The notes under the pieces are model-generated. The model did not search any database. It was given only the letters and a program-made list of their open reading frames with translations, and had not been told where the DNA came from. A DNA stretch of 64,000 bases, taken from Bifidobacterium callitrichos DSM 23973. Its GTDB lineage: Bacteria > Actinomycetota > Actinomycetes > Actinomycetales > Bifidobacteriaceae. The position numbers and the translations under genes were made by a program. Positions 17,196 through 25,076 of this stretch are shown here, one piece after another (the first letter of the stretch is position 1; each line of letters opens with the position of its first letter). The DNA lies in assembly GCF_000741175.1 (NCBI RefSeq), contig NZ_JGYS01000022.1, forward strand, positions 160,260-224,259, read 5' to 3'.

Positions 17196-17320
17196 GGAAA
17201 ACGCTTACCGCAATATCGGGATGCGCGCAGGCGGATACATTCGAGCAAAATACTGCACAATCGCGCGTCATCGCTCGCATTTCGTGCGCAATGCAGCTAT
17301 GATTGCGGTAAACGTTTGAA
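17196..17320. promoter_or_regulatory. Mirror-image LacI-type sites between glycerate kinase and the LacI gene
   Basis: GGAAAACGCTTACCGCAAT at 17196-17214 is the near reverse complement of ATTGCGGTAAACGTTTGAA at 17302-17320. The AACGCTTACC and GGTAAACGTT cores are LacI-family in style. Each site lies close to one of the divergent genes, so the regulator probably controls both directions. Confidence 0.6.
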
Positions 17321-17362
17321 GATTATTTTCCGTTTCCGGGAAGAACAGGATCAGCGAGGACC

Positions 17363-18481
17363 ATGGCAGCTCAGAACGACAAAACGCAATCGCCCGCGAC
17401 ACTGATGGACGTGGCAAAGGCGGCCAACGTCTCCATCGCCACGGCGTCACGTGTGCTGAACGGCAGCACGCGCAGGGTCCGCAACCAATCATACGTGAAG
17501 GTGATGGAGGCGGCCACCAAACTCAACTACCGCCCCAACGCCTACGCGCAGGCGGTCGCCAAGGGCACGGCGCCGAACATCGTCCTGCTCGTCTCGGACA
17601 TCTCCGACCCGTACTTCGCCGCCGTCTCGCAGGGCGTGGTCAAAGCCGCGGCCGAACACGGCCTGACGGTCACGATCAGCGTGGCGCCCACCCCGCGCGA
17701 GGAGCTCGAGGCGGTGCGCAAGGCCACGGCCACCCGCCCGCGCGGCATCATCGTCGCGGAAAGCGAATACGTCGACGCGCCCGAACGCGAGCCGCTGACC
17801 AACGAGCTCAGACAGTACGAGTCGACCGGTGGCCGCGCCGTGTTCATCCTCAACCGCGACCTGCCGTTCCCGGCGGTGGACGTCGCCAACGACGTCGGCG
17901 CACGCGCGATCGCCAGACTCATCATCGACTCCGGATACACCCGGCCCGTGATCCTCAGGGGCGACGAGACCTACCGCACGTCAAGGGAACGACTGGACGG
18001 CGTGCTCGCCGCGTTCGCCGACGCCGACGTCGTCATCGACCCGCGTGCGACGGTCAACGGCCGGTTCAGCCGCACCGAAGGCTATGCGGCGATCATGCAG
18101 ATGGCGCGCGCGGGGCTCCTCAAGCCCGGCGACGGCGCGCTGTATGAGGGCAGGGGCGCCGACTCGGTCATCGCCCTGAACGACGTGATGGCGATCGGCG
18201 CGATGACCGCGCTGCGCGCCAACGGCATCGAGCCCGGAGTCGACGTGGGCGTCACCGGATTCGGTGACATCCCCTACTCGGCGGACGTCTACCCGCCGCT
18301 GACCACCGTGCACCTGCCGCTCGAGCAGATGGGGCAGGCCGCCGTCGGCAGCGTCCTCGCCAAGCGCGACGCGCAGGAGACGACCGGCGAGACCGGCTCG
18401 AGTTCGGCCGACGCGGGACGTCTGATCTACGTGCAGAGCGCCCCGGACGTCGTCCTGCGCGGATCACTGCCCAGAAGGTGA
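17363..18481 (+). CDS. LacI-family transcriptional regulator
   Basis: A 372-aa protein. Residues 15-60 form the LacI headpiece (MDVAKAANVSIATASRVLNG, then YRPNAYAQAVAKG), followed by a periplasmic-binding-protein-like effector domain with NIVLLVSDISDPYFAAVSQG and TGFGDIPYSADVYPPLTTV. ATG at 17363 follows an AGCGAGGACC stretch. It is divergent from the glycerate kinase operon; the same GGTAAG motif recurs before the AGE-isomerase gene. Its ligand is unknown, but gene context points to a xylan- or acid-sugar-derived compound. Confidence 0.88.
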   Translation: MAAQNDKTQSPATLMDVAKAANVSIATASRVLNGSTRRVRNQSYVKVMEAATKLNYRPNAYAQAVAKGTAPNIVLLVSDISDPYFAAVSQGVVKAAAEHGLTVTISVAPTPREELEAVRKATATRPRGIIVAESEYVDAPEREPLTNELRQYESTGGRAVFILNRDLPFPAVDVANDVGARAIARLIIDSGYTRPVILRGDETYRTSRERLDGVLAAFADADVVIDPRATVNGRFSRTEGYAAIMQMARAGLLKPGDGALYEGRGADSVIALNDVMAIGAMTALRANGIEPGVDVGVTGFGDIPYSADVYPPLTTVHLPLEQMGQAAVGSVLAKRDAQETTGETGSSSADAGRLIYVQSAPDVVLRGSLPRR

Positions 18482-18490
18482 GATGCGTCC

Positions 18491-18726
18491 CGTATTCCGG
18501 CGTGCCGGAATACGCCGCTTGCAGCGAATCGTTCTCAATAGCAAACGTGTGAGCCCATCGCACACCATCGCACAAACGCACAACAGGGGATGCCCCGGAA
18601 TTCCAACGTTCCGGGGCATCCCCTGTTCGATTGAGGCCGAAAAGGCCTCACACGTTTCTTATTGAGAACGATTCGCTGCAAGCGGCTGGCGGCCGGCCGA
18701 CTGCCGGCCGACCAGCCGGCCGACAA
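18491..18726. terminator. Nested inverted-repeat terminator region between convergent genes
   Basis: Four symmetrical structures follow the LacI stop: a perfect 11-bp stem at 18491-18514; 39-bp outer arms at 18515-18553 and 18647-18685 that match at 37 of 39 positions; inside these a perfect 19-bp hairpin at 18582-18627 (AACAGGGGATGCCCC...); and a GGCCGGC-rich hairpin at 18686-18722. The region probably ends transcription from both sides, but the 39-bp arms exceed what termination needs. Confidence 0.75.
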
Positions 18727-19734
18727 TCACTCCGCGTACTCCAGCGGCTCGCCCTTGATCATGTGGGTGAGCTCGTTGACGACGTTCTCGCCCATGCCCT
18801 GCAGCTCGGTGCCTTCGGAGCCGGCGATGTGCGGGGTCAGGATCACGTTCGGCATGTCCCACAGCGGGGAGTCGGCGGACAGCGGCTCGTCCGGATCGGT
18901 GACGTCGAGGATCGCGTTGATGCGGCCGGTCCTGAGCTCGGCGATCATCGCGTCGGCGTCGACGACGGCGCCACGGGCGGAGTTGATGAACCAGGCGCCG
19001 TCCTTCATCATCTTGAAGTACTTGGCGCCGATCATGCCGCGGGTGGCGGGCAGGCTCGGCGTGTGCACGGAGATGACGTCGGACTCGCGGAACACGGTCT
19101 CCATGTCGGCCTTGACCGCACCGTAGGAGGCGGTCTCCTCGGCGTCCATCGAACGGGACTCGGCGAGCACGCGCATGCGGCATCCCTTGAGCAGGCCCAT
19201 CAGGTGGCGGCCGATGCGGGCGGAGGCGGTGACCAGGCCCACGGTCTTCAGGTAGTTGCCGGCGGTCGGGAACTCGACCTCGCGGTTGATGTACTCGCGG
19301 CGCTCACGGTAGATGCGCTCGGCGCGGAAGAAGTCCTTGTTCGCCATGAGGATCATCGCCATGCAGTACTCGGCGACCGGGATGCCGTTGACATAGCCGG
19401 AGTTGGAGCGCAGGATGCCGCGCTTGTCGACCTCCTCGAGCGCCTCCGGGGTGAGCAGACGCCACGCGTTGCCGGCGGCCGCGGCGATGCCCTTGAGCTT
19501 GGGCATCCTGTCGAGGGTGTCGACGTCGATGCGGGCGTCCGGGCCCCATCCGGAGAAGATGTAGTCGGCGTCCTTGATCTGGTCTTCGACGCCTTCGGCG
19601 TGAAAATCGGTGATGACGTCGCGGTCGACGTCGGCGACGGCGTCGAGACGAGCCCACTGGGTGTCGTTCATGAGCTTGTCCACCAGCTCCGGCGGCTGCA
19701 TGGTCAGGACGACTTTCGGCTTGGATTTGGTCAT
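18727..19734 (-). CDS. D-isomer-specific 2-hydroxyacid dehydrogenase
   Basis: A 335-aa NAD(P)-dependent dehydrogenase. The cofactor loop is VGLVTASARIGRHLMGLL, and the catalytic Arg, acidic residue and His appear in NSARGAVVDADAM, DVTDPDEPL and TPHIAGSEGTE. The nucleotide loop has ASARIG in place of the usual GxGxxG. Hydroxypyruvate reductase or a sugar-acid dehydrogenase fits the nearby glycerate kinase, but substrate cannot be assigned. ATG at 19734 follows AAAGGAAGTG. It lies 70 bp downstream of the AGE-family isomerase gene and is probably cotranscribed with it. Confidence 0.82.
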   Translation of the reverse strand: MTKSKPKVVLTMQPPELVDKLMNDTQWARLDAVADVDRDVITDFHAEGVEDQIKDADYIFSGWGPDARIDVDTLDRMPKLKGIAAAAGNAWRLLTPEALEEVDKRGILRSNSGYVNGIPVAEYCMAMILMANKDFFRAERIYRERREYINREVEFPTAGNYLKTVGLVTASARIGRHLMGLLKGCRMRVLAESRSMDAEETASYGAVKADMETVFRESDVISVHTPSLPATRGMIGAKYFKMMKDGAWFINSARGAVVDADAMIAELRTGRINAILDVTDPDEPLSADSPLWDMPNVILTPHIAGSEGTELQGMGENVVNELTHMIKGEPLEYAE

Positions 19735-19804
19735 GGTGTATGCACTTCCTTTGATTGCCTGTAATTCTTGCTATTTGGTGAGTCTAGGTCTATCGGACGC
19801 TATT

Positions 19805-21076
19805 TCAGAACGCCTTACCGGCCTTCTTGGCCTCGCCGAGGGCGGGCACGACGGACAGAGCCGGGTCAAGGCGCGGGATCAGCGTGGACTGGGTGGCGTG
19901 GTACAGGTCGGACTTGCCGGGCCACACGGTGCCGATCACGTGGTTGTCGCGATCGAGCTGGTGGAACCAGGAGCCCTTGACATGGTCGACGACGCACTCG
20001 TCGATGTACTTGCAGAACCGCGCGTAGTACTCGTCGTAGAACGGATCGCCGGTCACCTTGGCGAGCGTGGCGGAGGTGTTGACGGCCTCGGCGATGGTCC
20101 AGTGCATGCGGTCGTGGACGACGGGCCTGCCCTCCCAGTCGGTGGTGTAGACGATGCCGGGCTGGCCGTCGGCGTCCCAGCCGTCGGCGACGGCGCGGCG
20201 GAACAGCTGTTCGGCGGCCTCGACGTACGGCTTGCGGGCGGTCTCGTCGTCCGGATAGGTGGACAGCGCCCACTGGGTGATCAGACGCGCCCATTCGATG
20301 CCGTGGCCCGAGGTGGCGCCGTACGGCTTGAACTGGTCGTCCTTCTTGTCCGCGTTAAACTCGAGCTGCGGCTCCCAGCCGGAGTTGAAGTGCTCCGGGA
20401 TGCGCCAGCCGTTGTTCCGGGCCCAGCCCAGCACGTGGTCGATGATGCGTCCGGCGCGCACGCGGTAGGAGTTGTCGCCAGTCACGTCGGCGACGGCGAG
20501 GAACGCCTCGGTGGTATGCATGTTGGCGTTGAGTCCGCGGTACGGGTCGAGCTCGGTGAACTCGGTGTTCCACGTGTCGACGGCGAGTCCGAGCTTGTCG
20601 TCCCAGAAGTGCTCGTCGTAGGTCCTGAGCGCGAGGTCAAGCAGCTCCTTGGCGCCGGGGCGGTCGACGTAGACGGCGGAGGTGGCGGCGAGAATCACGA
20701 AGGCGTGGGCGTAGCAGACCTTGCCCGGAGCGTGGGTGCCGTCGGTGAAGACCTGCGGGTACCAGCCGCCGTGCTCGTCGTCGTGCAGGATGCCGGTCAG
20801 GCCCTTGAGGGCGGCGTCGACGAGTTCCTCGGAGCCCGGGTGGCCGTAGAGGACGCCCAGCGAGTAGACGTGCGCCATGCGGGAGGTGATCCAGGTCTCG
20901 ACGCCGTGGGAGAGATCCGGGTTGCCGTTCTCATCCAGCCATGTGGATCCGCCGTCCTTGTACGGGAAACGCTTTCCAAAATTGAGCAGATCGTTGGTCT
21001 CCTCGTCAAGGAACGCCGTGTTCTCGGCGGTTCCGCGCTGATACTTCACACTTAGCTCTTCTTGACCTTGCGTCAT
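19805..21076 (-). CDS. AGE-family sugar isomerase/epimerase
   Basis: A 423-aa protein of the N-acylglucosamine 2-epimerase / aldose-ketose isomerase (YihS, mannose isomerase) family. Recognisable positions of the (alpha/alpha)6 barrel are CYAHAFVILAA, NMHTTEAFLAVADVTGD, EHFNSGWEPQ, SGHGIEWARLITQW and the C-terminal GSWFHQLDRDN. ATG at 21076 (MTQGQEELSVKYQRG) follows GAAAGGAATATC; the much longer open frame upstream is the antisense shadow of ilvD. The reaction is probably mannose/fructose-type or lyxose isomerisation. An operator-like GGTAAG-N2-CTTACC lies 26 bp upstream. Confidence 0.85.
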   Translation of the reverse strand: MTQGQEELSVKYQRGTAENTAFLDEETNDLLNFGKRFPYKDGGSTWLDENGNPDLSHGVETWITSRMAHVYSLGVLYGHPGSEELVDAALKGLTGILHDDEHGGWYPQVFTDGTHAPGKVCYAHAFVILAATSAVYVDRPGAKELLDLALRTYDEHFWDDKLGLAVDTWNTEFTELDPYRGLNANMHTTEAFLAVADVTGDNSYRVRAGRIIDHVLGWARNNGWRIPEHFNSGWEPQLEFNADKKDDQFKPYGATSGHGIEWARLITQWALSTYPDDETARKPYVEAAEQLFRRAVADGWDADGQPGIVYTTDWEGRPVVHDRMHWTIAEAVNTSATLAKVTGDPFYDEYYARFCKYIDECVVDHVKGSWFHQLDRDNHVIGTVWPGKSDLYHATQSTLIPRLDPALSVVPALGEAKKAGKAF

Positions 21077-21101
21077 TGTGATATTCCTTTCGCAGCTTTG
21101 C

Positions 21102-21194
21102 GGTAAGCCCTTACCGAAAACAAGTGTACAATGATCCCTGACATCTGTCGACCGGGTTTGGGAAAAAAAATCGGAAAAAACTGTAAGGGCTTGC
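21102..21194. promoter_or_regulatory. Operator-like GGTAAGCCCTTACC and a half copy between divergent genes
   Basis: GGTAAGCCCTTACC at 21102-21115 is symmetrical outside its two central bases and resembles the sites at 17196 and 17302. A related TGTAAGGGCTTG occurs at 21182-21193, just before the rightward membrane-protein gene. The arrangement suggests the nearby LacI protein also controls the isomerase. Confidence 0.5.
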
Positions 21195-21200
21195 TGAACT

Positions 21201-21860
21201 ATGCCGTACATCATCAAACGTTTCCTCTGCTTCATCGCCGGAATCAGCATCGAATCCTTCGGCATCGCACTCATCACGAAAAGCGCGCTCGGCACCTCGC
21301 CGATCTCCAGCATCGCGTGGGTCGTCGCCCTGCGATTCCCACAGATCAGCTTCGGCGTGACCATCTTCGCGATGAACGTGATCTTCGTGATCATCGAGGT
21401 GATCCTGCTGCGACGCGATTTCCACGCCTTCCAGTACCTCCAGCTGGCCGTCACCTTCTGGTTCAGCGCCGTGCTGGACGTGAGCATGACCATCCTCGGC
21501 TGGTTCGACCCGGATACGTGGTGGATGCAGGGCGCGGGGCTGCTGCTCGGCTGCTTCGTCCTCGCCCTCGGCATCTGCATGGAGGTGGCACCGGGGATCA
21601 TCATGGTGCCCGGCGAGGGCATCGTGCACGCCTTCTCCGTGGTGACCAAGGTCCGCTTCGGCACGGTCAAGGTGTACTTCGACGTCTCGCTGATCATCAT
21701 CGCCGGCGTGCTCTCATTCGTCTTCTTCCACCGGCTCAACGGCCTCGGCGTCGGCACCGTCGTGGTTGCGGTCATCACCGGCCAGATCGTCAACCTGCTC
21801 AACCGGCACTTCCGCTTCGTGCCGGCGATCCGCAAGACGCAGGCCGTGCGGGAGGCGTGA
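21201..21860 (+). CDS. YczE/YyaS/YitT-family membrane protein
   Basis: A 219-aa membrane protein with about five hydrophobic segments (residues 5-25, 48-70, 82-105, 113-132, 165-185 and a last one near 195). ITKSALGTSPISSIAWV in the first loop and EVAPGIIMVPGEGIVHAF are characteristic of this family. Members are of unknown transport or regulatory function. It diverges from the AGE isomerase gene. The ATG at 21201 has no strong Shine-Dalgarno sequence. Confidence 0.75.
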   Translation: MPYIIKRFLCFIAGISIESFGIALITKSALGTSPISSIAWVVALRFPQISFGVTIFAMNVIFVIIEVILLRRDFHAFQYLQLAVTFWFSAVLDVSMTILGWFDPDTWWMQGAGLLLGCFVLALGICMEVAPGIIMVPGEGIVHAFSVVTKVRFGTVKVYFDVSLIIIAGVLSFVFFHRLNGLGVGTVVVAVITGQIVNLLNRHFRFVPAIRKTQAVREA

Positions 21861-21949
21861 GGGAGCCGAGTGTTTGGTAACATCCTCGTGAATTCCATAT
21901 TCTGACTCTTGACAAAACGCGTGTCCCGATTAGGGACTTGAATGGAAGC

Positions 21950-23815
21950 ATGACTGAAATGCGTTCTGCCAAACTCATGTCGGGCCGCGTCTTCGCAGGT
22001 GCCCGAGCCCTCTACCGTGCCGCAGGCGTCAGCGGCGACGACATGGGCAAGAAGCCCATCATCGCCATCGCCAACTCCTTCGACGAGTTCCTCCCCGGCC
22101 ACGTCCACCTCAACAAGGTCGGCCGCATCGTCTCCGAAGCCATCAAGGAGGCCGGCGGCATCCCGCGCGAGTTCAACACCATGGCCGTCGACGACGGCAT
22201 CGCCATGGGCCACACCGGCATGCTGTACTCCCTGCCTTCCCGCGACATCATCGCGGACACCGTCGAATACCAGTGCAATGCGCACTGCGCCGACGCCCTG
22301 ATCTGCATCCCGAACTGCGACAAGGTCGTCCCCGGCATGCTGATGGCGGCCCTTCGCCTCAACATCCCGACCGTGTTCGTCTCCGGCGGCCCGATGGAGG
22401 CCGGCACCACCGTCCTCGCCGACGGCACCGTCAAGAAGAACACCGACCTCATCTCCGTGATGTACGCCTCCGCCGACGACAGCGTCTCCGAGGAGGACCT
22501 GCTCAACTACGAGAAGACCGTCTGCCCGACCTGCGGCTCCTGCGCCGGCATGTTCACCGCCAACTCGATGAACTGCCTGACCGAGGCCATCGGTCTCGCC
22601 CTGCCCGGCAACGGCACGATCCTCGCCTCCCACGGCTTCCGCAAGGAGCTGTTCCGCAAGGCCGCGCGCCAGGTCGTCAAGATCGCCAACCAGTACTACA
22701 AGGACGACGACGATTCCGTGCTGCCGCGCTCCATCGCCACCAAGGAGGCGTTCGAGAACGCGATGACGATGGACGTCGCGATGGGCGGCTCCACCAACAC
22801 CGTGCTGCACATCCTCGCGATGGCGCAGTCCGCGGACGTCGACTTCACGCTCGACGACATCGAGCGCATCTCCCACACCGTGCCGTGCATCTGCAAGGCC
22901 GCACCGTCCGGCAAGTGGGAGATCTCCGACGTACACCGCGCGGGCGGCATCTGCGGCATCCTCGGCGAGCTTGACCGCGCCGGCAAGCTGCACAGGAACG
23001 TCCATTCGATCGACTACCCGACGCTCGAGGACAAGCTCGCCGACTGGGACATCATGCGCGACACCTGCACCGAGGAGGCCAAGACCCTCTACCACGCGGC
23101 GCCGGGCCACATCATCTCCCCCGAGCCGTGGACGCACGAGACCCTGTTCGACTCCCTCGACACCGACCGCGTCAACGGCGCGATCCACGACATCGACCAC
23201 CCGGAGATCCACGAGGGCGGTCTCGCCGTGCTGCGCGGCAACCTCGCGCCCGACGGCTGCGTCGTCAAGACCGCCGGCGTGCCGCAGGAGATCTGGAAGT
23301 TCCGCGGACCGGCTCTGGTCGTCGAATCCCAGGAGGAGGCCATCAAGGTCATCCTCGACGACACGTTGAAGCCCGGCATGGCGCTCGTGATCCGCTACGA
23401 GGGCCCGAAGGGCGGCCCGGGCATGCAGGAGATGCTCTACCCGACCTCCTTCGTCAAGGGCAAGGGCATCGGCAAGCAGGTCGCCATGCTCACCGACGGC
23501 CGCTACTCCGGCGGCTCCTCCGGCCTCGCGATCGGCCACATGGCCCCGGAGGCCGCGAACAAGGGCCCGGTGGCGCTCATCAAGAACGGCGACATCATCG
23601 ACATCGACATCGAGGCCCGTTCCGTCAACGTCGAGCTGACCGACGAGCAGCTCGCCGAGCGCCGCCGCGAGCTCGAGGCCGGAGACGGCTACGTCGCGCA
23701 CCGCGACCGCAAGGTCTCGCAGGCCCTCAAGGCCTACGCCGCCTTCGCTCGTTCCGCCGACAAGGGTGCGACTCGTGATCCGGAACTCATCAACAAGCTT
23801 TCCGGCCTCGCCTGA
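21950..23815 (+). CDS. ilvD: Dihydroxyacid dehydratase
   Basis: A 621-aa IlvD/Edd-family dehydratase of valine, leucine and isoleucine synthesis, which forms 2-oxoacids from dihydroxyacids. Iron-sulfur and active-site segments are [30 protein letters not shown] and [18 protein letters not shown] at 21950 ([12 protein letters not shown]) is preferred over a TTG at 21938 that adds four residues. A TTGACA at 21909-21914 is a likely -35 element, so the leader must be very short. A bidirectional terminator follows. Confidence 0.95.
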   Translation: MTEMRSAKLMSGRVFAGARALYRAAGVSGDDMGKKPIIAIANSFDEFLPGHVHLNKVGRIVSEAIKEAGGIPREFNTMAVDDGIAMGHTGMLYSLPSRDIIADTVEYQCNAHCADALICIPNCDKVVPGMLMAALRLNIPTVFVSGGPMEAGTTVLADGTVKKNTDLISVMYASADDSVSEEDLLNYEKTVCPTCGSCAGMFTANSMNCLTEAIGLALPGNGTILASHGFRKELFRKAARQVVKIANQYYKDDDDSVLPRSIATKEAFENAMTMDVAMGGSTNTVLHILAMAQSADVDFTLDDIERISHTVPCICKAAPSGKWEISDVHRAGGICGILGELDRAGKLHRNVHSIDYPTLEDKLADWDIMRDTCTEEAKTLYHAAPGHIISPEPWTHETLFDSLDTDRVNGAIHDIDHPEIHEGGLAVLRGNLAPDGCVVKTAGVPQEIWKFRGPALVVESQEEAIKVILDDTLKPGMALVIRYEGPKGGPGMQEMLYPTSFVKGKGIGKQVAMLTDGRYSGGSSGLAIGHMAPEAANKGPVALIKNGDIIDIDIEARSVNVELTDEQLAERRRELEAGDGYVAHRDRKVSQALKAYAAFARSADKGATRDPELINKLSGLA

Positions 23816-23845
23816 TCGGCTGGCGACATCAGCTGACGAATAGAC

Positions 23846-23880
23846 GAAAAGCCCCGCGGTTCAAAGCCGCGGGGCTTTTC
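23846..23880. terminator. Bidirectional terminator after ilvD
   Basis: GAAAAGCCCCGCGG pairs perfectly with CCGCGGGGCTTTTC across a 7-base loop. A and T tracts flank it, so it can end both ilvD and the leftward membrane-protein gene. Confidence 0.92.
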
Positions 23881-23898
23881 ATATGTCTGAAATTCATA

Positions 23899-24264
23899 TC
23901 AGTCGCCGATGATCGCGCCGACGATGCCGGAGACGATGGCCATGATGATCGAGCCGATCGTCGCCCACAGGAAGCCGTGCACGTAGACGCCGACGCCGAA
24001 CAGGCTCAGCGCGAACCACGACGCCAATCGCATGCACAGCCAGTTGACCACCAGATAGAACACGCCGAACGTGAGGATCGTGATCGGCAGGGAGACCAGC
24101 TGCATCACCGGCTTGACGGATGCATTGATCAGCGCCATGAACAGGGAGAACACGGCGATGCCGAGGATCGGCGGCTCCCCCACCGTCGTCATGCCGGGCA
24201 GCAGCACCACCATCACGGCGGCGGCCACGGTCAGTATCAGCCATTGCGTCAGAAACTGTCTCAT
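23899..24264 (-). CDS. Small four-helix membrane protein, phage holin family 4 type
   Basis: A 121-aa protein made of four hydrophobic helices (residues about 7-25, 32-50, 54-78 and 90-118) with the conserved NASVKPVMQLVSLPITILTFG between helices two and three. This is the pattern of the PF04020 group, named after mycobacterial phage holins but widespread as chromosomal genes. No lysis partner is nearby, so a lysis role is doubtful. The start at 24264 has no strong ribosome-binding site. Confidence 0.8.
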   Translation of the reverse strand: MRQFLTQWLILTVAAAVMVVLLPGMTTVGEPPILGIAVFSLFMALINASVKPVMQLVSLPITILTFGVFYLVVNWLCMRLASWFALSLFGVGVYVHGFLWATIGSIIMAIVSGIVGAIIGD

Positions 24265-24371
24265 AGCCCCATGCTATCCGCGTCCCACTGGCGGTCTGCG
24301 GCCGAACGCCATCTTGTTACACAAGACCCATCACCCGCCCCGTCGTGCGATGACCATGCGCGAGAAGATTC

Positions 24372-24413
24372 CTCCTTGGTTGTTGTACAATATCTTGTAC
24401 AACAACCAAGGAG
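24372..24413. promoter_or_regulatory. YefM-YoeB operator: 42-bp inverted repeat including the ribosome-binding site
   Basis: Nineteen-base arms (CTCCTTGGTTGTTGTACAA and its complement) flank TATC. They contain two TGTACA hexamers, the known recognition core of YefM-YoeB. The right arm also contains AAGGAG, the start of the antitoxin ribosome-binding site. Confidence 0.85.
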
Positions 24414-24418
24414 GAGCC

Positions 24419-24697
24419 ATGGTACAAGCCGTCACATACAGCGCCTTCCGCAACGACCTCAAATCCTATATGCGCAAGGTCAACGAAGACGCGGACATGC
24501 TGCTGGTCACCAACACCAATCCGGAGGACAACGTGGTCGTCATGAGCGCCGCCGACTACGATTCGCTGATGGAGACGTTGCGCGTATACCACAACCCCTA
24601 TCTGCTCGACAAGGTCGCACGCGGTCTGGCGCAGGTGCGCGATGGATACGTCGCACAGCACGATCTGATCGACCCCGCCCCGGAGGACGATCGGTGA
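24419..24697 (+). CDS. yefM: YefM-type antitoxin
   Basis: A 92-aa Phd/YefM-family antitoxin. The N-terminal VTYSAFRNDLKSYMRKVNEDAD is the DNA-binding dimer domain, and the polar C-terminal part (LRVYHNPYLLDKVARGLAQV) should wrap the toxin. ATG at 24419 follows AAGGAGGAG, part of the upstream operator. The gene overlaps the toxin by four bases, the usual arrangement for stoichiometric control. The complex is expected to bind the TGTACA repeats just upstream and to repress its own promoter. Confidence 0.93.
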   Translation: MVQAVTYSAFRNDLKSYMRKVNEDADMLLVTNTNPEDNVVVMSAADYDSLMETLRVYHNPYLLDKVARGLAQVRDGYVAQHDLIDPAPEDDR

Positions 24698-24957
24698 CCA
24701 TGCTGCTGTGCTGGACCGAAGACGCGTGGAACGACTATCTGTACTGGCAGTCGCAGGACAGGAAAACCCTGAAACGCATCAACACCCTGATCCGGGATGC
24801 CATGCGCACCCCGTTCGAGGGCATCGGCAAGCCGGAGCCACTCAAATGGGAGCTATCCGGCGCATGGTCCCGTCGCATCGATTCGGCGAATCGCATCATA
24901 TACACGGTCAGCGGCGACAGGCTCTGCATCCTGTCCGCGCGCGACCACTACCAATAG
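24694..24957 (+). CDS. yoeB: YoeB-type mRNA interferase toxin
   Basis: An 87-aa Txe/YoeB toxin when read from the GTG at 24694 (ATG at 24700 would give 85 aa). WTEDAWNDYLYWQSQD, RTPFEGIGKPEPLKWELSGAWSRRID and the terminal DHYQ align with Escherichia coli YoeB, keeping the catalytic Glu, Arg and His positions. YoeB binds ribosomes and cleaves mRNA at the A site. The reading frame is intact, so the pair is probably functional. Confidence 0.93.
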   Translation: MTMLLCWTEDAWNDYLYWQSQDRKTLKRINTLIRDAMRTPFEGIGKPEPLKWELSGAWSRRIDSANRIIYTVSGDRLCILSARDHYQ

Positions 24958-25063
24958 CCATCGGCGGCAAAGCGCACTCAGGACCGGCCGGAAATGCCAC
25001 CATCCCGATGCGTACGAATGTACGTATAGCGAGTCAGTTCGGGAGCACGCCAGACATACGGTG

Positions 25064-25075
25064 TATCGTTTGACG
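25064..25075 (+). promoter_or_regulatory. LacI-type site abutting the lacI start codon
   Basis: TATCGTTTGACG ends one base before the ATG at 25077. Closely similar copies lie before the permease gene at 26237, 26283 and 26297, so this is probably an autoregulatory site that also occupies the place of a ribosome-binding site. Confidence 0.55.
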
Positions 25076-25076
25076 T

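Noticed and set aside
20965..20977. CcpA-type catabolite site GGAAACGCTTTCC
   Set aside because: It is within coding sequence (FGKRFPYK codons) and actinobacteria lack a classical CcpA system; kept only as a possible LacI-type intragenic site.
19805..23701. A 1298-residue open frame on the minus strand
   Set aside because: Only the part from 21076 to 19805 is a real gene (AGE-family isomerase). The rest is the antisense of ilvD, kept open by GC-rich codon bias.
23899..24264. Phage lysis holin
   Set aside because: The family name comes from phage, but there is no endolysin or other phage gene nearby and the gene sits in a housekeeping context.
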